Shown: one piece after another, positions 1-8,812 of the stretch | Position numbering within the stretch: the first letter of the stretch is position 1 | How the letters are laid out: each line of letters opens with the position of its first letter | Source of the DNA: Poa pratensis | Taxonomy: Eukaryota; Streptophyta; Magnoliopsida; Poales; Poaceae | Assembly (NCBI GenBank): GCA_947311845.1 | Contig: CAMZMU010000012.1 | Coordinates: 5,875,913 to 5,939,912 of the forward strand | Direction: 5' to 3' | Length of the DNA: 64,000 nt | Translations under genes and position numbers: made by a program | Notes under the pieces: generated by a model | What the model saw: only the letters and a program-made list of their open reading frames with translations | What the model was told of the DNA's origin: nothing | Database searches by the model: none

Positions 1-194
1 CTTTATTAATTGCCTCTAGGGCATATCTCCTTCACATCGGCCGGCGGGGAAGGACAAATGCGGCAGCGCCGCACCACGGGGGTCAAGAGGGCGTGTGCGA
101 CTGTAGAGGAGTTGAGGCGGCTGGGAGAGGGAGAGTGGATTGTGTGTACGGGTCAAGCGCGTCTGGTCCTTACCTATAAGGTAGGGTTCCACTT

Positions 195-365
195 ACTGGG
201 CCTAACGGCCCAGGTATCGCACACGATTATAGAGGAGTAAATCGTGTGCGAACATGCAGCCGTCTAATAAGCCATCGCACACGGTTCTGCGGGGGCATAA
301 CCGTGGGCGATAGTTGTGCTAAAGAGTACATTTGCACACGCTTGTCTGAGTCATAACCGTGTGCG
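195..365. repeat. CACTA subterminal-type repeat cluster 1
   Basis: At least six copies of the motif CGCACACG / CGTGTGCG occur in both orientations, separated by 20-40 bp. The same motif recurs at 1312-1430 and 2262-2456. Confidence 0.75.
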
Positions 366-604
366 ATATCTCTAGTATTTTTTTGCCAATTTATCAACTT
401 CTGAACAAAACATTGAAATTTTTTGGAAAGGAGTACTAGACATAATGGAACCTGGTTAATAATATTTAGATAATATTAGTTGCTACCGGAAGGCACCATT
501 AATTTAAACGCATGATTTGCCCTTCCTTCTAGAAAAAGATTGGACATTCCCAATCTCACAGTACATACATGTATATAACATAGAAAACACATAGTAATAC
601 CTAT

Positions 605-1141
605 CTAATCATCGTCGTCGTCGGCGTCAGAGAGGACGACAACGTCTTCGTCGCCGGCTGGCCCTTGTCGTTGCTTGAGGCATCGGCATCGTCGGCTAGC
701 GGTTTGCCGGACCCTGAGGCCTCGGCATCGTGGCGAGCGGCTTTCCACTTGGCCAAACGCTTTGCCTCGGCGCCCATCCAGAGCCGCGTCTGCTTCTTGG
801 CCTCCTTCCTGGCGCGCAGCAGCGCACGCAGCCAGTCCTTGCGAAGAGAGTCGAAAGACTACTCGACCACGCGATGCACCACTGCTTCCTCACGGACACC
901 TCCACCAACCTATGCTTATGTAGTTCCTCTGGGCTGCCAGCGGCTCGTCCGACGACGAACCCAAATTGCTGTCTTCAGGCTCCTCCACCGTGAGGTCAAC
1001 GAAGTTAGCCCCAGCTTCGTGCGCTGGGAACAACTCCTCCTACACCTCAGTCGGTGTGAGGTCGGCTGAGCTACTACCAACTACGGATGTTGTGGACAAC
1101 AGTTCCTCCGACAACGCCGGCGTGATGGCTAGATCTGCCAT
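605..1141 (-). pseudogene. Decayed paralogue of the acidic CACTA ORF at 1564-2058
   Basis: A minus-strand reading frame begins with ATG at 1141 (residues MADLAITPALSEEL), hits a stop after about 33 codons and continues in other frames to an acidic tail ending at 605. Two stretches match the intact ORF at 1564-2058: VHRVVE followed by a serine, and DAEASGSGK, and both copies end in a run of Asp/Glu after a Ser-Asp pair. A TATA-like box lies at 1207-1214, about 70 bp upstream of the ATG, the same geometry as in the intact copy. Frameshifts and stops make it a pseudogene. Function unknown. Confidence 0.6.
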
Positions 1142-1206
1142 GGCTTCTGTGCTGTGAGGCATTATACAAAAGCTAACTAAAACAAATAGCCATGTCCGTC
1201 GACGAA

Positions 1207-1214
1207 ATATATAG
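1207..1214 (-). promoter_or_regulatory. TATA-like box of the decayed CACTA ORF
   Basis: CTATATAT on the minus strand, about 70 bp upstream of the ATG at 1141. The spacing resembles the TATA at 2124-2131 before the intact paralogue. Confidence 0.45.
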
Positions 1215-1311
1215 GCAAGCAGGAGTAGGCCAAAAGGCGGGAACACCATGGTATTTCATAATAAGCGCGAATTCTGAAAAAAGCGGGAAGACGAATTATT
1301 AGACCCAAAAA

Positions 1312-1430
1312 AACCGTGTGCGATAGATCACAAAGCAAACATAATCTTCATCTCAACCATGTGCGATGAGTAACAACGCACACAAATTGTTCACTCCAGT
1401 CGTGTGCGATAGATGAGCAACGCACACGGC
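1312..1430. repeat. CACTA subterminal-type repeat cluster 2, between the two ORF copies
   Basis: About five copies of CGTGTGCGAT or its complement. Its position between two homologous ORFs suggests that a unit of repeat cluster plus ORF was duplicated in tandem. Confidence 0.7.
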
Positions 1431-1563
1431 TACTCTCGCTCTGCCGTATTTTTTTAACTAATTTAATATATTATATATTTATATTTCTAACAAAAGACTT
1501 GCGAGGAAACATGCTACACATAAGGAAAGAGCAAAATAACTATTACAATAATCTACACTACTA

Positions 1564-2058
1564 CTACTCCTCGTCGGAATCGGAGATGAAGATTATCTCC
1601 TTGCCGGAGCCTGAGGCCTCGGCATCATTGAATGCGCGCGATCTATCTTCTTCTAGCTTCTTGGCGATGGAGTCTTCGACCACGCGATGCACTTCAATTA
1701 TGGCCCGGCCGTCCTCCTCAGCCTTCTCGGCCTCCCGCACAGCCGCCCTGGCCTTCGCGGACTCGAATTCAGCTTCCTCGGCCTCGCGCTCAGCCACCTC
1801 CCACCACTCGAGACGCGCCTCGGCGTCGCGCTCAGAGGAATCCTCCGGCCTCCCAATCGCCGTGTCCTCGCCCTTCTCCAAATTCGCCTCCTCCTCCTCC
1901 TCTTCTGGGCACTCGTTCTCCACCCGTCGACGGCGCGCATGCGGGGAGGAGTTCCCGGAATCCGAAGGCGGGGAGGAGTTTCCGGAAGCCGCGACGGGCG
2001 CAGCAATGCTCCATTGAGCCACACATGACAGGCGAGCGGTCTTCTTGTGGCGCACCAT
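1564..2058 (-). CDS. Acidic, Glu-rich 164-aa protein of unknown function encoded in the CACTA element
   Basis: Intact ORF from ATG at 2058 to a stop at 1564. The N-terminus, MVRHKKTARLS, matches the histone H3 tail (MARTKQTARKS) at 7 of 11 positions. A Ser/Pro-rich stretch and a basic RRRR patch follow (around residues 42-46). From about residue 50 the protein is very rich in Glu, Ala and Arg and is probably a long helix or coiled coil, with one WWE near residue 85. It ends in an acidic tail (ISDSDEE). I do not recognise a catalytic domain. A TATA box 66 bp upstream and the absence of stops argue that it is a real gene. The protein may be a DNA-binding accessory protein of the element, but that is inference. 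Confidence 0.6.
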   Translation of the reverse strand: MVRHKKTARLSCVAQWSIAAPVAASGNSSPPSDSGNSSPHARRRRVENECPEEEEEEANLEKGEDTAIGRPEDSSERDAEARLEWWEVAEREAEEAEFESAKARAAVREAEKAEEDGRAIIEVHRVVEDSIAKKLEEDRSRAFNDAEASGSGKEIIFISDSDEE

Positions 2059-2123
2059 CGTGTACCTACTGATTCTACGGTGGCGCCGCTGCTAAGTTCA
2101 CTGGCGAACGACAGCGAGCAGCA

Positions 2124-2131
2124 TTATATAG
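2124..2131 (-). promoter_or_regulatory. TATA box of the acidic CACTA ORF
   Basis: CTATATAA on the minus strand, 66 bp upstream of the ATG at 2058, in otherwise GC-rich sequence. Confidence 0.55.
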
Positions 2132-2261
2132 GACGAGGAAGCTGTCTCGTCGCCAACGCGTGGAAAATTGGAGAAGGCGAGAAGGTTGTACAGTGTACAC
2201 GCGTCAAACGGAATACAAGGACGCAACTGAGATTACAGACGATTTTTGGAAGTAACTCGTG

Positions 2262-2456
2262 TGTGAAACAACACGATAATGCAAACACGTTGCTATATTT
2301 AATCGTGTGCGATCTATCGCACACGCTTTATAAACCACAAGCGTAGGTGAACGTTTGACCAGCGACCACCATTCAGGGTCTCGCAGACGGCTATAATTGC
2401 GAAACGAATGCGATAGGGGGATAACGCACACGGGTGGCTGCTCCCGTGTGCGATGG
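2262..2456. repeat. CACTA subterminal repeat cluster 3, next to the terminus
   Basis: Five or more copies of CGTGTGCGAT or its complement, including two facing pairs forming short palindromes (around 2303-2325 and 2430-2455), just inside the CACTAGTA terminus at 2488. Confidence 0.75.
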
Positions 2457-2488
2457 CAGGGCCTTAAATTGCCCGATCTGTACTAGTG

Positions 2489-3540
2489 ACAGTATTTGCC
2501 CGCAAGAAAGGCTTCCTCACCTTGACCCTCTCCATGTTGAAGGCGGGCGCGATGAGACGACGGCGGTGCGCCCACACTTCGCCGTTGAGGCCCATCATCC
2601 CTGGCCGATGAGCTGTCGAGCGAGCGGGTTGCCAACCTTCTGGAAGGTCCCCGTAGAGTCAATGAGCACGGCCTTGGCGACCTCCGGGCCGGAGATGACC
2701 AGCCGCGGCAGGCGGCTAGCCAGAACAAGAAGGGCCTGCCGTAGCGCGCCGGCCACACTCGGTACTGTGGCGCGACGCGGTCGACGATGGCTGTTCGAAT
2801 AGACTTGTGTGTCCAGTCGACTTTCCGGCTGTGGGAAGCCGACATGTGTTCTCCGGCTGTGGGGTCTGTCCCAAGTCGAGGGCGAGTGCCCGACTTGGAG
2901 TCTGTTCCGAGTCGCGACAAGACGGACGTCGGTTCCAAGTAGGTAGCCGGATGTCGGGTAGCCGGGTGCGGGGCTCTTTGTCCAGTAGCCGGTGTCATGT
3001 GGTGGTGCGTCAGCACCAGTACAGAGTAAGTAGAATATGACGTGTTAGAAGTCACCTACAGTGTTTCCCAGTCCTGACGTTGTCAACAGTGGCCAGTCGG
3101 ATTGACAGGGTATGGGCGGTCACCTCGCAGCGATGTGACCGAATAGTTGATTTAGGCCGCCAGCCGGCACAACCCCTATTTAGAGGGAGAAATACAATGA
3201 GAAAATTGAGTCAAACCATTTATTTGGCACACACTCTCCTCACTTCCACTCTCTCACAAAACCGCGAGCCGGAACGAGGCTTTCGGGAACAATGGCGTGG
3301 TGGAAGGAGGGCAGCGGCGTGGCCTGGGCGGCGGCAAGCAGGGCGTCGAACTCACGCCCGTTGCCGGTGATGAGGCTGCGTGGGGGCCCCGGATGCCCTG
3401 CCGGCGTAGGCGGCGCTCGATACGGCGAGGCACCCACAGGAGAGCGTGGAGCAGGCGGAGCACGTAGACGAGCGCCGGGATTAGGGCGGCCAGCAGGAGG
3501 AGGAGGGCGGCCCTGGCTTACCGCTTGGCATTTCCTGGAA
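2489..3540 (-). pseudogene. CYP72-clan cytochrome P450, first exon only, frameshifted
   Basis: The minus strand encodes the N-terminal part of a P450. There is a hydrophobic membrane anchor, the WVPRRIERRLRRQGIRGP hinge (about 3400-3470), then FHHAIV, RVAPQYRVW and YGRPFLFW, and further on VISGPEVAKAVL, NPLARQLIG and APAFNMERVK. This order is typical of the CYP72 clan of ER-bound plant monooxygenases. The exon ends at 2521 with a GT splice donor at 2520-2519, after ERVK, where such genes normally have an intron. At least three frameshifts are needed, including a 1-bp loss before MMGL, and a solo LTR splits the exon at 2792-3291. The remaining exons, with the haem-binding Cys, are not in the window; the CACTA element at 2488 lies in the intron, so they may lie left of it. 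Confidence 0.75.
2792..3291. mobile_element. Solo LTR (500 bp) inserted in the P450 exon
   Basis: The segment begins TGTTCGAATAG and ends CGGGAACA, giving TG...CA ends. It is flanked by a perfect 5-bp TSD, ATGGC (2787-2791 and 3292-3296). Removing it and one TSD rejoins the P450 reading frame between FHHAIV and DRVAPQYR. A TATA-like CTATTTAGAG lies near 3175-3186, consistent with an LTR promoter in plus orientation. No internal region remains, so this is the product of LTR-LTR recombination. Family not identified. Confidence 0.8.
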
Positions 3541-4501
3541 TGAATGAATGGCTCCAGAATTCGTTATAAGGAGGAGAAGAAGAAGCCATGCATGAGTGGA
3601 CTCTCGGCCTCTGAGCAGGTGGCCGGCCATTGCTTCCTTATTCGCTCACTATCGTTTCGAATATTTTTAGATCACTACTCTCACCAGTCCACTCCCCCGC
3701 TGTTGAGAATCTCCCCACTGGTATGGTAGCCGCCTAGAATTTGTACATGCATGGTTTGTTTTATTTCCCAAGTACGTCAAATTACATGTCATTTGGTGTT
3801 GTCTTGGATCAGGGATGATGTTGAAATATTTTGTACGAATATAGGCCGGCCTTGCATTTGTCATAGGTAGAAACAAAAGAGTTGTCCATACGTATTATGC
3901 CATCAACTAACTGTCCATAGTGTACGTAACAATCATTCTTACATCAAGGGATGGGAAACCATATATGGTGTTGCATGACTCCATCCATCATGAATACAAC
4001 TTTAGCATATCGATCGATGCACCTTTTTGTCTGCTAAATAATTCTACATGTTACGCTTGACAGCTCGCACTAGCACAAAATACACCACAGGCCGGCTGAT
4101 AGCTGCATCGATCAGATCTTATCTGCTCTGAGATAAATTGTTCCAATAATGCTACAATTTACTATCTGTGAATAAATAATCTTGTATGAGTAAGTTGGGT
4201 GCAGTGAATTAAACAAAGTCACGCCGACCTGGATACTAGTAAGTTGTCGTGACGTGGACATATAATTTTGTAACTTTACGGTCATAAGAAGACTATAAGC
4301 ACTAGTATAAGGTACGTTCGGCACTATGAGGTACAGGAGGCACCTATAGCTTTTTTTCAATATAGAAGAGAATTACAGAGAGATGGAGGATTTGAGACAA
4401 AAATATAGGGATATTCCGATGAACCGGGCAAGATCCGAGCTGTACTTGGAAACATCAATAAAACTACGCTACAACCTAAGTTTCCACTTTATGATGAATC
4501 T
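3541..4501. other. Non-coding stretch, nothing assignable
   Basis: AT-rich sequence with no ORF of recognisable type, no repeat ends and no RNA gene that I can see. Confidence 0.5.
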
Positions 4502-4517
4502 AATGAAATAAATTGAT

Positions 4518-5112
4518 TTGTTTTTCGAAATGGGGGAGAAGCCCCAACCTCTGCATCGAGTGATGCACACAACCTTTATTACGAAGTTTCAAAAGTATTT
4601 AACGTTTTACATCTCAGCAATCACACAAAGTTGAGCCAAGCAACAACCGACCAAAAAACAAACATAAAGCAACTATAAAAGTCGATTAATATGCCGCCAG
4701 ATATGCAAGGAGAAAAAATCCTGTGCCACCAACAGGAGTCTTGTGCATCGAGAAGCCATAAGTTCCCCCTGGTCCGAAAGAGCAGGAAAGCCCACTTGTA
4801 AATCCAATGCACCGCCATATTGATAACCTATAATACATGCAAAGTTTCTTTGCTGTTAAAAACAGATTGTTTCTACAACTCCAAATAGACTAACATATAG
4901 CTGAAACGCCAATATGGATCCTAGCCTTGGTTTTATTATCAATCCCGTTCAATCAATTCCCAAACATATTAGTGACATTGGTAGGGGTTGGGATATTATA
5001 GGAACAAAACACAACACGCCAAACAAGTTAATAAATTTCCATAAGTATTTACGTAAAAATCTAATATGGTCATTCATTAAATCTTTGTACACAGATTTTA
5101 CCATAAGCTTCC
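4518..5112 (-). mobile_element. LINE-type retroposon, 5'-truncated, minus strand
   Basis: Flanked by a perfect 16-bp TSD, AATGAAATAAATTGAT (4502-4517 and 5113-5128). Just inside the left TSD is a short T-rich start followed by GGGGGAGAAGCCCCAACC and a GATGCAGAGG-type motif (minus strand), the usual 3' end of grass LINEs. On the minus strand it therefore ends in an A-rich tail next to the TSD. There is no intact ORF and no recognisable reverse transcriptase in the remaining 595 bp, which fits 5' truncation during target-primed reverse transcription. Confidence 0.7.
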
Positions 5113-5129
5113 AATGAAATAAATTGATG

Positions 5130-5222
5130 TTTAGACATTGATTTTTTTTATAAGCTTTGTCAAAAATGTAGTTTGCTTAGGATATTTCTATAACTTCAGT
5201 TAAGTTGGAACAAAGGGAGTAG
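5130..5222. mobile_element. Possible degenerate Stowaway MITE end
   Basis: The stretch ends with AACAAAGGGAGTA, a degraded form of the Stowaway terminus ACGGAGGGAGTA. No matching 5' end is seen. Confidence 0.3.
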
Positions 5223-5339
5223 TGTTATAGGATAGTGTCATATGCATGATACATATTGTTGACTCTCCTCACTATGAAGAACTTTAGGAAGAACACACAA
5301 ATATTTGCATCATATATAATGGAACCGGTTTCTTAGCTG

Positions 5340-5590
5340 AAAAAGTATTAAAATTTGTAGTAGCACCTATTAACCCCCCCTCTAGGTGCCGTACTCGATC
5401 CTTTCAATTCGTATCAGAGCCTTGTGGCTCTTTATTCGGGCATAACCGCCTAAGAGAGTATGGCATTTGAGGTAGAGAACTCGGGGATCCTAGTTCCCTT
5501 CCGAAACCTAAACTCCCCGGGATTTCCTGGCCTATTGTTCGTCCTAGCCAAGCTCCTTGAATTTCGTGCGTTCTGCAGCGTCCCCATAGC
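5340..5590 (+). mobile_element. Copia-type LTR retrotransposon relic: LTR end, primer site and gag start
   Basis: The stretch CCCCCCTCTAGGTG followed by GATCCTTTCA (ending at 5406) is the typical 3' end of a grass copia LTR. It is followed by GTATCAGAGC (5411-5420), the core of the initiator-tRNA-Met primer-binding site. A leader of about 40 bp leads to ATG at 5460 (MAFEVENSGIL), which sits where gag should begin. The frame stays open for 73 codons but soon loses any similarity I can recognise. The LTR start and the rest of the element are missing. Confidence 0.55.
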
Positions 5591-5599
5591 ACAACATCA

Positions 5600-6450
5600 T
5601 ATGGGCCCACTTGTCGGTGTGTGGCACCTTATCGACCGCCTTACTTGCGTGTGGATGTGTGCCCTTTGGTCGGTGCGGTAAGTCATCTAGGTGCAGTTGT
5701 TCTCCTCTGCTCGTCGCGTTGCTGGTGGGTCGTGGCGTGTTGGCTTTGGTTGATTCGGGTCTTCCTGGTTCGCTGTTGGAAGTGGGCGTGTTGCCGGCGG
5801 CTGGCTCTGGTTCCACTCATCACCGATTTGCTACATGATTTTCTTCTCACACTGCATCTACTTTGGTGTTGCAGTTCTTCCACAGGTGCTCGTTTCTGGG
5901 ATTTATCGGTGCAATGGTGTCTTCATTTCGGCTGGTCGACGGGGCGGCAACATGGCCCTCGGGCTGCAGGTAGTCTATCGTGGTTTCTCGTTTCATTTTA
6001 ATATTATACTAGATGATTGCATGGTTTCGCTGACATGTTTCAAGTCTATACAGATTCACTTTTTGATAAATCTAAGACACTTATTTTTGGACGGAGGGAG
6101 TAGATGATTGCATGGTTTCGCTGTATTGCGGTGGCCGCGTCCGTTCAATCCACTGTCGTGGGATGGGGAATGGCAGGCCGGGGTTGGAAATCCCGGGGAA
6201 TAAGCTTTGACTCCTTCCACCGTCTTCCCTTCCGATGATTGGAGGGTTTGCTGTATTAATTCTGGAGTTTGAAGGTGGCTTCCTTTGCTACGCCGCCGCT
6301 CATGTGGGTCGCTAATCCACCCCGATTTGTGATTCTGAACCCTTTCCATTTTGTTGTGTGCTCTAGGTTTTGAGGGATTATGATGGATTTGGATGCAAAT
6401 GGATGCTTAGGGTTTGACCTGTCATATATAAATAGTCATTTCACTATACA
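5600..6450. other. GC-rich unassigned sequence, apart from the MITE relic at 6010-6123
   Basis: Moderately GC-rich, with short open frames on both strands and no recognisable domain. Its composition resembles the 5' regions of the LINE-type retroposons elsewhere in the window (7475-7946, 21861-32350), but I find no TSD or tail. Confidence 0.35.
6010..6123. repeat. 23-bp direct repeat flanking a Stowaway 3' end
   Basis: A 23-bp sequence starting TAGATGATTGCATGG is present at 6010-6032 and again, identical, at 6101-6123. The 68 bp between them end in TTGGACGGAGGGAG followed by TA, the 3' terminus and TSD of a Stowaway MITE. The 5' half of the MITE is absent. Confidence 0.6.
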
Positions 6451-6525
6451 CTAGCTACATACGGGCTAAAATGAGTGGATCTACACACTGAAATACGTCT
6501 TGATATATGAGAATCCAAATTCAGA
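6451..6525. mobile_element. Stowaway MITE relic
   Basis: Contains CTACATACGGGCTAAAATG and GAGTGGATCTACACACTG, which match the internal part of Triticeae Stowaway elements. No terminal CTCCCTCCG is present on either side. Confidence 0.45.
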
Positions 6526-7462
6526 AAAACTGAATATCTTATTTTCAGTAGCAACGTTACGAGAGCAGTGATCCCAGGCATGAATACTGAACTTGGTAAA
6601 ATTAGCAAAACATTCTGAAACTTTTTAGCATGCAAGATGCTTGCGTGCGTGCAAATTTCGTCGATGTTTGGACAATCAACGAGCTCTTCGTGGAAAAAAA
6701 TGGGTCTTGGAGAAACTTTGAAAAACTGCAATGTTGAGATCCGATTTCATTTTTTTTTCACGAGCTCATCGAATGTTAGAGCACCACAAAAATTTGCATG
6801 AACCTTGCGTGCCCAAGCATCTTGCATGCCAAAAAAATTCCGATTTTTTTTTTTTCGATTTTACATTTCAATGGGAGCACATGAGCCGGACTCCGATGGT
6901 AATTACCGTTACTCTATTTATCTCTCTCCTCGTTAATTAGCTGTCGCACCTTCTTTTATTGAGTAACATGCATGTTGTTACCAAATGTACTCCCACTATT
7001 GGTAGTCTGATGGTCAAGCTCGGACTATGGAGTTTTCATGAGAGTAACAATGTCATATATTCAACATCAGCATAAGCTTATACTTTGCTGGACGAATCAA
7101 CCGTGGTTGGGACGAGCTGACTGGAAATCAAGTGCGCTGCTGAAATTCAAGATTTCGGCTGCTCCAGAGGCAGAGATAGCCAATCCTAACAAAAACCTAT
7201 TGCTCAAGAGGCAAATAAAACGGGGTGAAGCAGATACTCAACACTCAAATTTTTATTTTTGAAACAAAGGAGACTCAATTTTTTTTGAGTATATGCAAAA
7301 CCACGAAAACAAGTGCGCACCTTGCCGCCATCTGGCTGGACCTGAATTCTGCCGCCGCATCAATATGCTATCTCCTACCGGGAATCTCGCCCTCAACGGA
7401 AGGTTCTGCGGGCGATAGATTCCTAAGTACCTAGGGATGCAAAAACGGAATCATTTGTCCCA
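6526..7462. other. Non-coding stretch, nothing assignable
   Basis: AT-rich, with poly-T runs near 6751 and 6847. No recognisable ORF or element end. Confidence 0.4.
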
Positions 7463-7474
7463 CTTATTCTCCGC

Positions 7475-7946
7475 AAGACTGACGGCGTTTCTCGGCTGCA
7501 TGGCGCAGCGGGTCTCGGCGGCGGACGCATGATGATGGACGCGCGCAGGGAGGAGGCATGGTCTGGTGCCATGGTGGCACCGATGGTAGGCCTGACGAGA
7601 ATTATGCGGATCTCTGCCCTGAAGATGGGCTTTGTGGTACGTTGGAGGTGACGGCTTCTGTAGCGTGTGCTGGAGGTACTCGTTAAGAGTCTGCTTGACC
7701 CGGATGAGCGCTCGCGTTTGTCTAGAGGGTGTCTTTGGGTATGCGAATGTTCCCGGTTCTAGCTGGTGGGGTTTTTCTTGTCTTCAGAGCACAAGGCCCT
7801 GCTGGCATGATTTGCTCTCATTGTCGGGTGTGGAGGTTGTGTGGAGGCTTCGGCTCTCTTTGATGTATACTCTTGTCAGATTTTTGTTGAATAAATTAAT
7901 AAAAGCCGTATGCAGAGCCTGGGCTACCCCATTTCTAAAAAAAAAC
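7475..7946 (+). mobile_element. LINE-type retroposon 3' fragment with poly(A) tail, plus strand
   Basis: The segment ends with AATAAATTAATAAAAGCC, then GCAGAGCCTGGGCTACCC and a run of nine A (7938-7946), the usual 3' end of grass LINE-type retroposons. A possible imperfect TSD (ACTTATTCTCCGC near 7462 and ACTTATTGTCCAC after the tail, two mismatches in 13) suggests a start near 7475. No protein domain is recognisable in the GC-rich 5' part. Confidence 0.5.
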
Positions 7947-8223
7947 TTATTGTCCACTTTATGGATGTCTAGTTTAATTTTGGTGTAAAATTTTATACTT
8001 AACATGCAAAAAGGGAAAATAAGCGGGACAAGTGTATCTCATTTTCACATCCTTATTCCTACCCAAAATCGGCCGGCCGTCTAATCGGCTAGCCTGTCCC
8101 TTATTATATTGTTGACTGGATCCGGATTGATACTCCACAACTTATTACCAGCTTAAGGACACTGACTAAAGATTGGCGTTTTGAGTGTTTTCTAATCACC
8201 ACGCTACTTGGACATATATAATA

Positions 8224-8493
8224 CTCCCTCCGTTACTTAATGTAGAGTGTATAGTTTTCTGCACGAATATTAAGTCATGGGTATTTTGCATAGAGTGGAC
8301 TAATTTTTTTCTAGAAAAAATCGCGAGAGATGAGTTCTTTATAGGCACAAAATTAATACAATCCGTTAAATTCCTCTATGGAGACTAGGTATCATTTTTT
8401 GATGGGTCAAATTGTCCATTTATAACAAATACACCTTATATTATGAATTTTTTTTCAAAAAACTATACACCTTACATCAAGTAACGGAGGGAG
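8224..8493. mobile_element. Stowaway MITE, complete, in the dioxygenase 5' region
   Basis: Starts CTCCCTCCGTTACTTAATG and ends with the near-exact complement (TAACGGAGGGAG), giving terminal inverted repeats of about 35 bp. It is flanked by the TA dinucleotide on both sides (8222-8223 and 8494-8495), the TSD of Tc1/mariner-type elements. At 270 bp it has no ORF and depends on a transposase supplied elsewhere. It ends 319 bp before the ATG of the dioxygenase gene. Confidence 0.9.
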
Positions 8494-8544
8494 TATGTTA
8501 TGCTGCTAATATATTTAGCAATGTGGGGGCTGAAGGCTAATCTC

Positions 8545-8552
8545 CTATATAT
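8545..8552 (+). promoter_or_regulatory. Candidate TATA box of the dioxygenase gene
   Basis: CTATATAT, about 265 bp upstream of the ATG at 8813 and just downstream of the Stowaway MITE. The distance is long but compatible with a plant 5' UTR. Confidence 0.4.
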
Positions 8553-8812
8553 CAGTGTGGCCACGATGGGTTGAGGAAGGATGGGAGTTTACTTTGCTGG
8601 TAGACAAGAGTTTACTCCTTGTAGGTAGAGTGAAGCACGTGGTGGAGCTAGCTAGAGTTGGTATTCAGGTCTGCTCGATCTCTTGTGTCATTTGAGTTAG
8701 TAATTTCAACTTGGTTAGCTGCTTTAGATATCCGAACATAAAACAACATGTGTACTTCATCTGTAGCACTACCGCTGCCTCCAGCCCTCCTCCGCTGCAC
8801 AATCAGTCAACC

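Larger units (their letters stand above)
1..2488 (-). mobile_element. CACTA (En/Spm-type) DNA transposon, 5' part, cut by the window edge
   Basis: The right terminus reads CACTAGTACAGATC on the minus strand, ending at 2488, the canonical CACTA end. The 3-bp TSD would be ACA at 2489-2491. Inside, the motif CGTGTGCGAT recurs in both orientations in three clusters, as expected for CACTA subterminal repeats that bind the element's own protein. Both ORFs run leftward from near this terminus, so I take it as the 5' end. No transposase is visible here; it may lie left of the window or be absent, which would make the element non-autonomous. The insertion sits in an intron of the P450 relic at 2489-3540. 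Confidence 0.85.

Noticed and set aside
1..365. CGCACACG repeats as a telomere-like or regulatory array
   Set aside because: The motif recurs near a CACTAGTA terminus with the spacing of CACTA subterminal repeats.
2483..3055. A 190-codon minus-strand ORF across the P450 exon and the solo LTR
   Set aside because: It is a frame that runs through two unrelated sequences; only part is P450 text and the rest is LTR.
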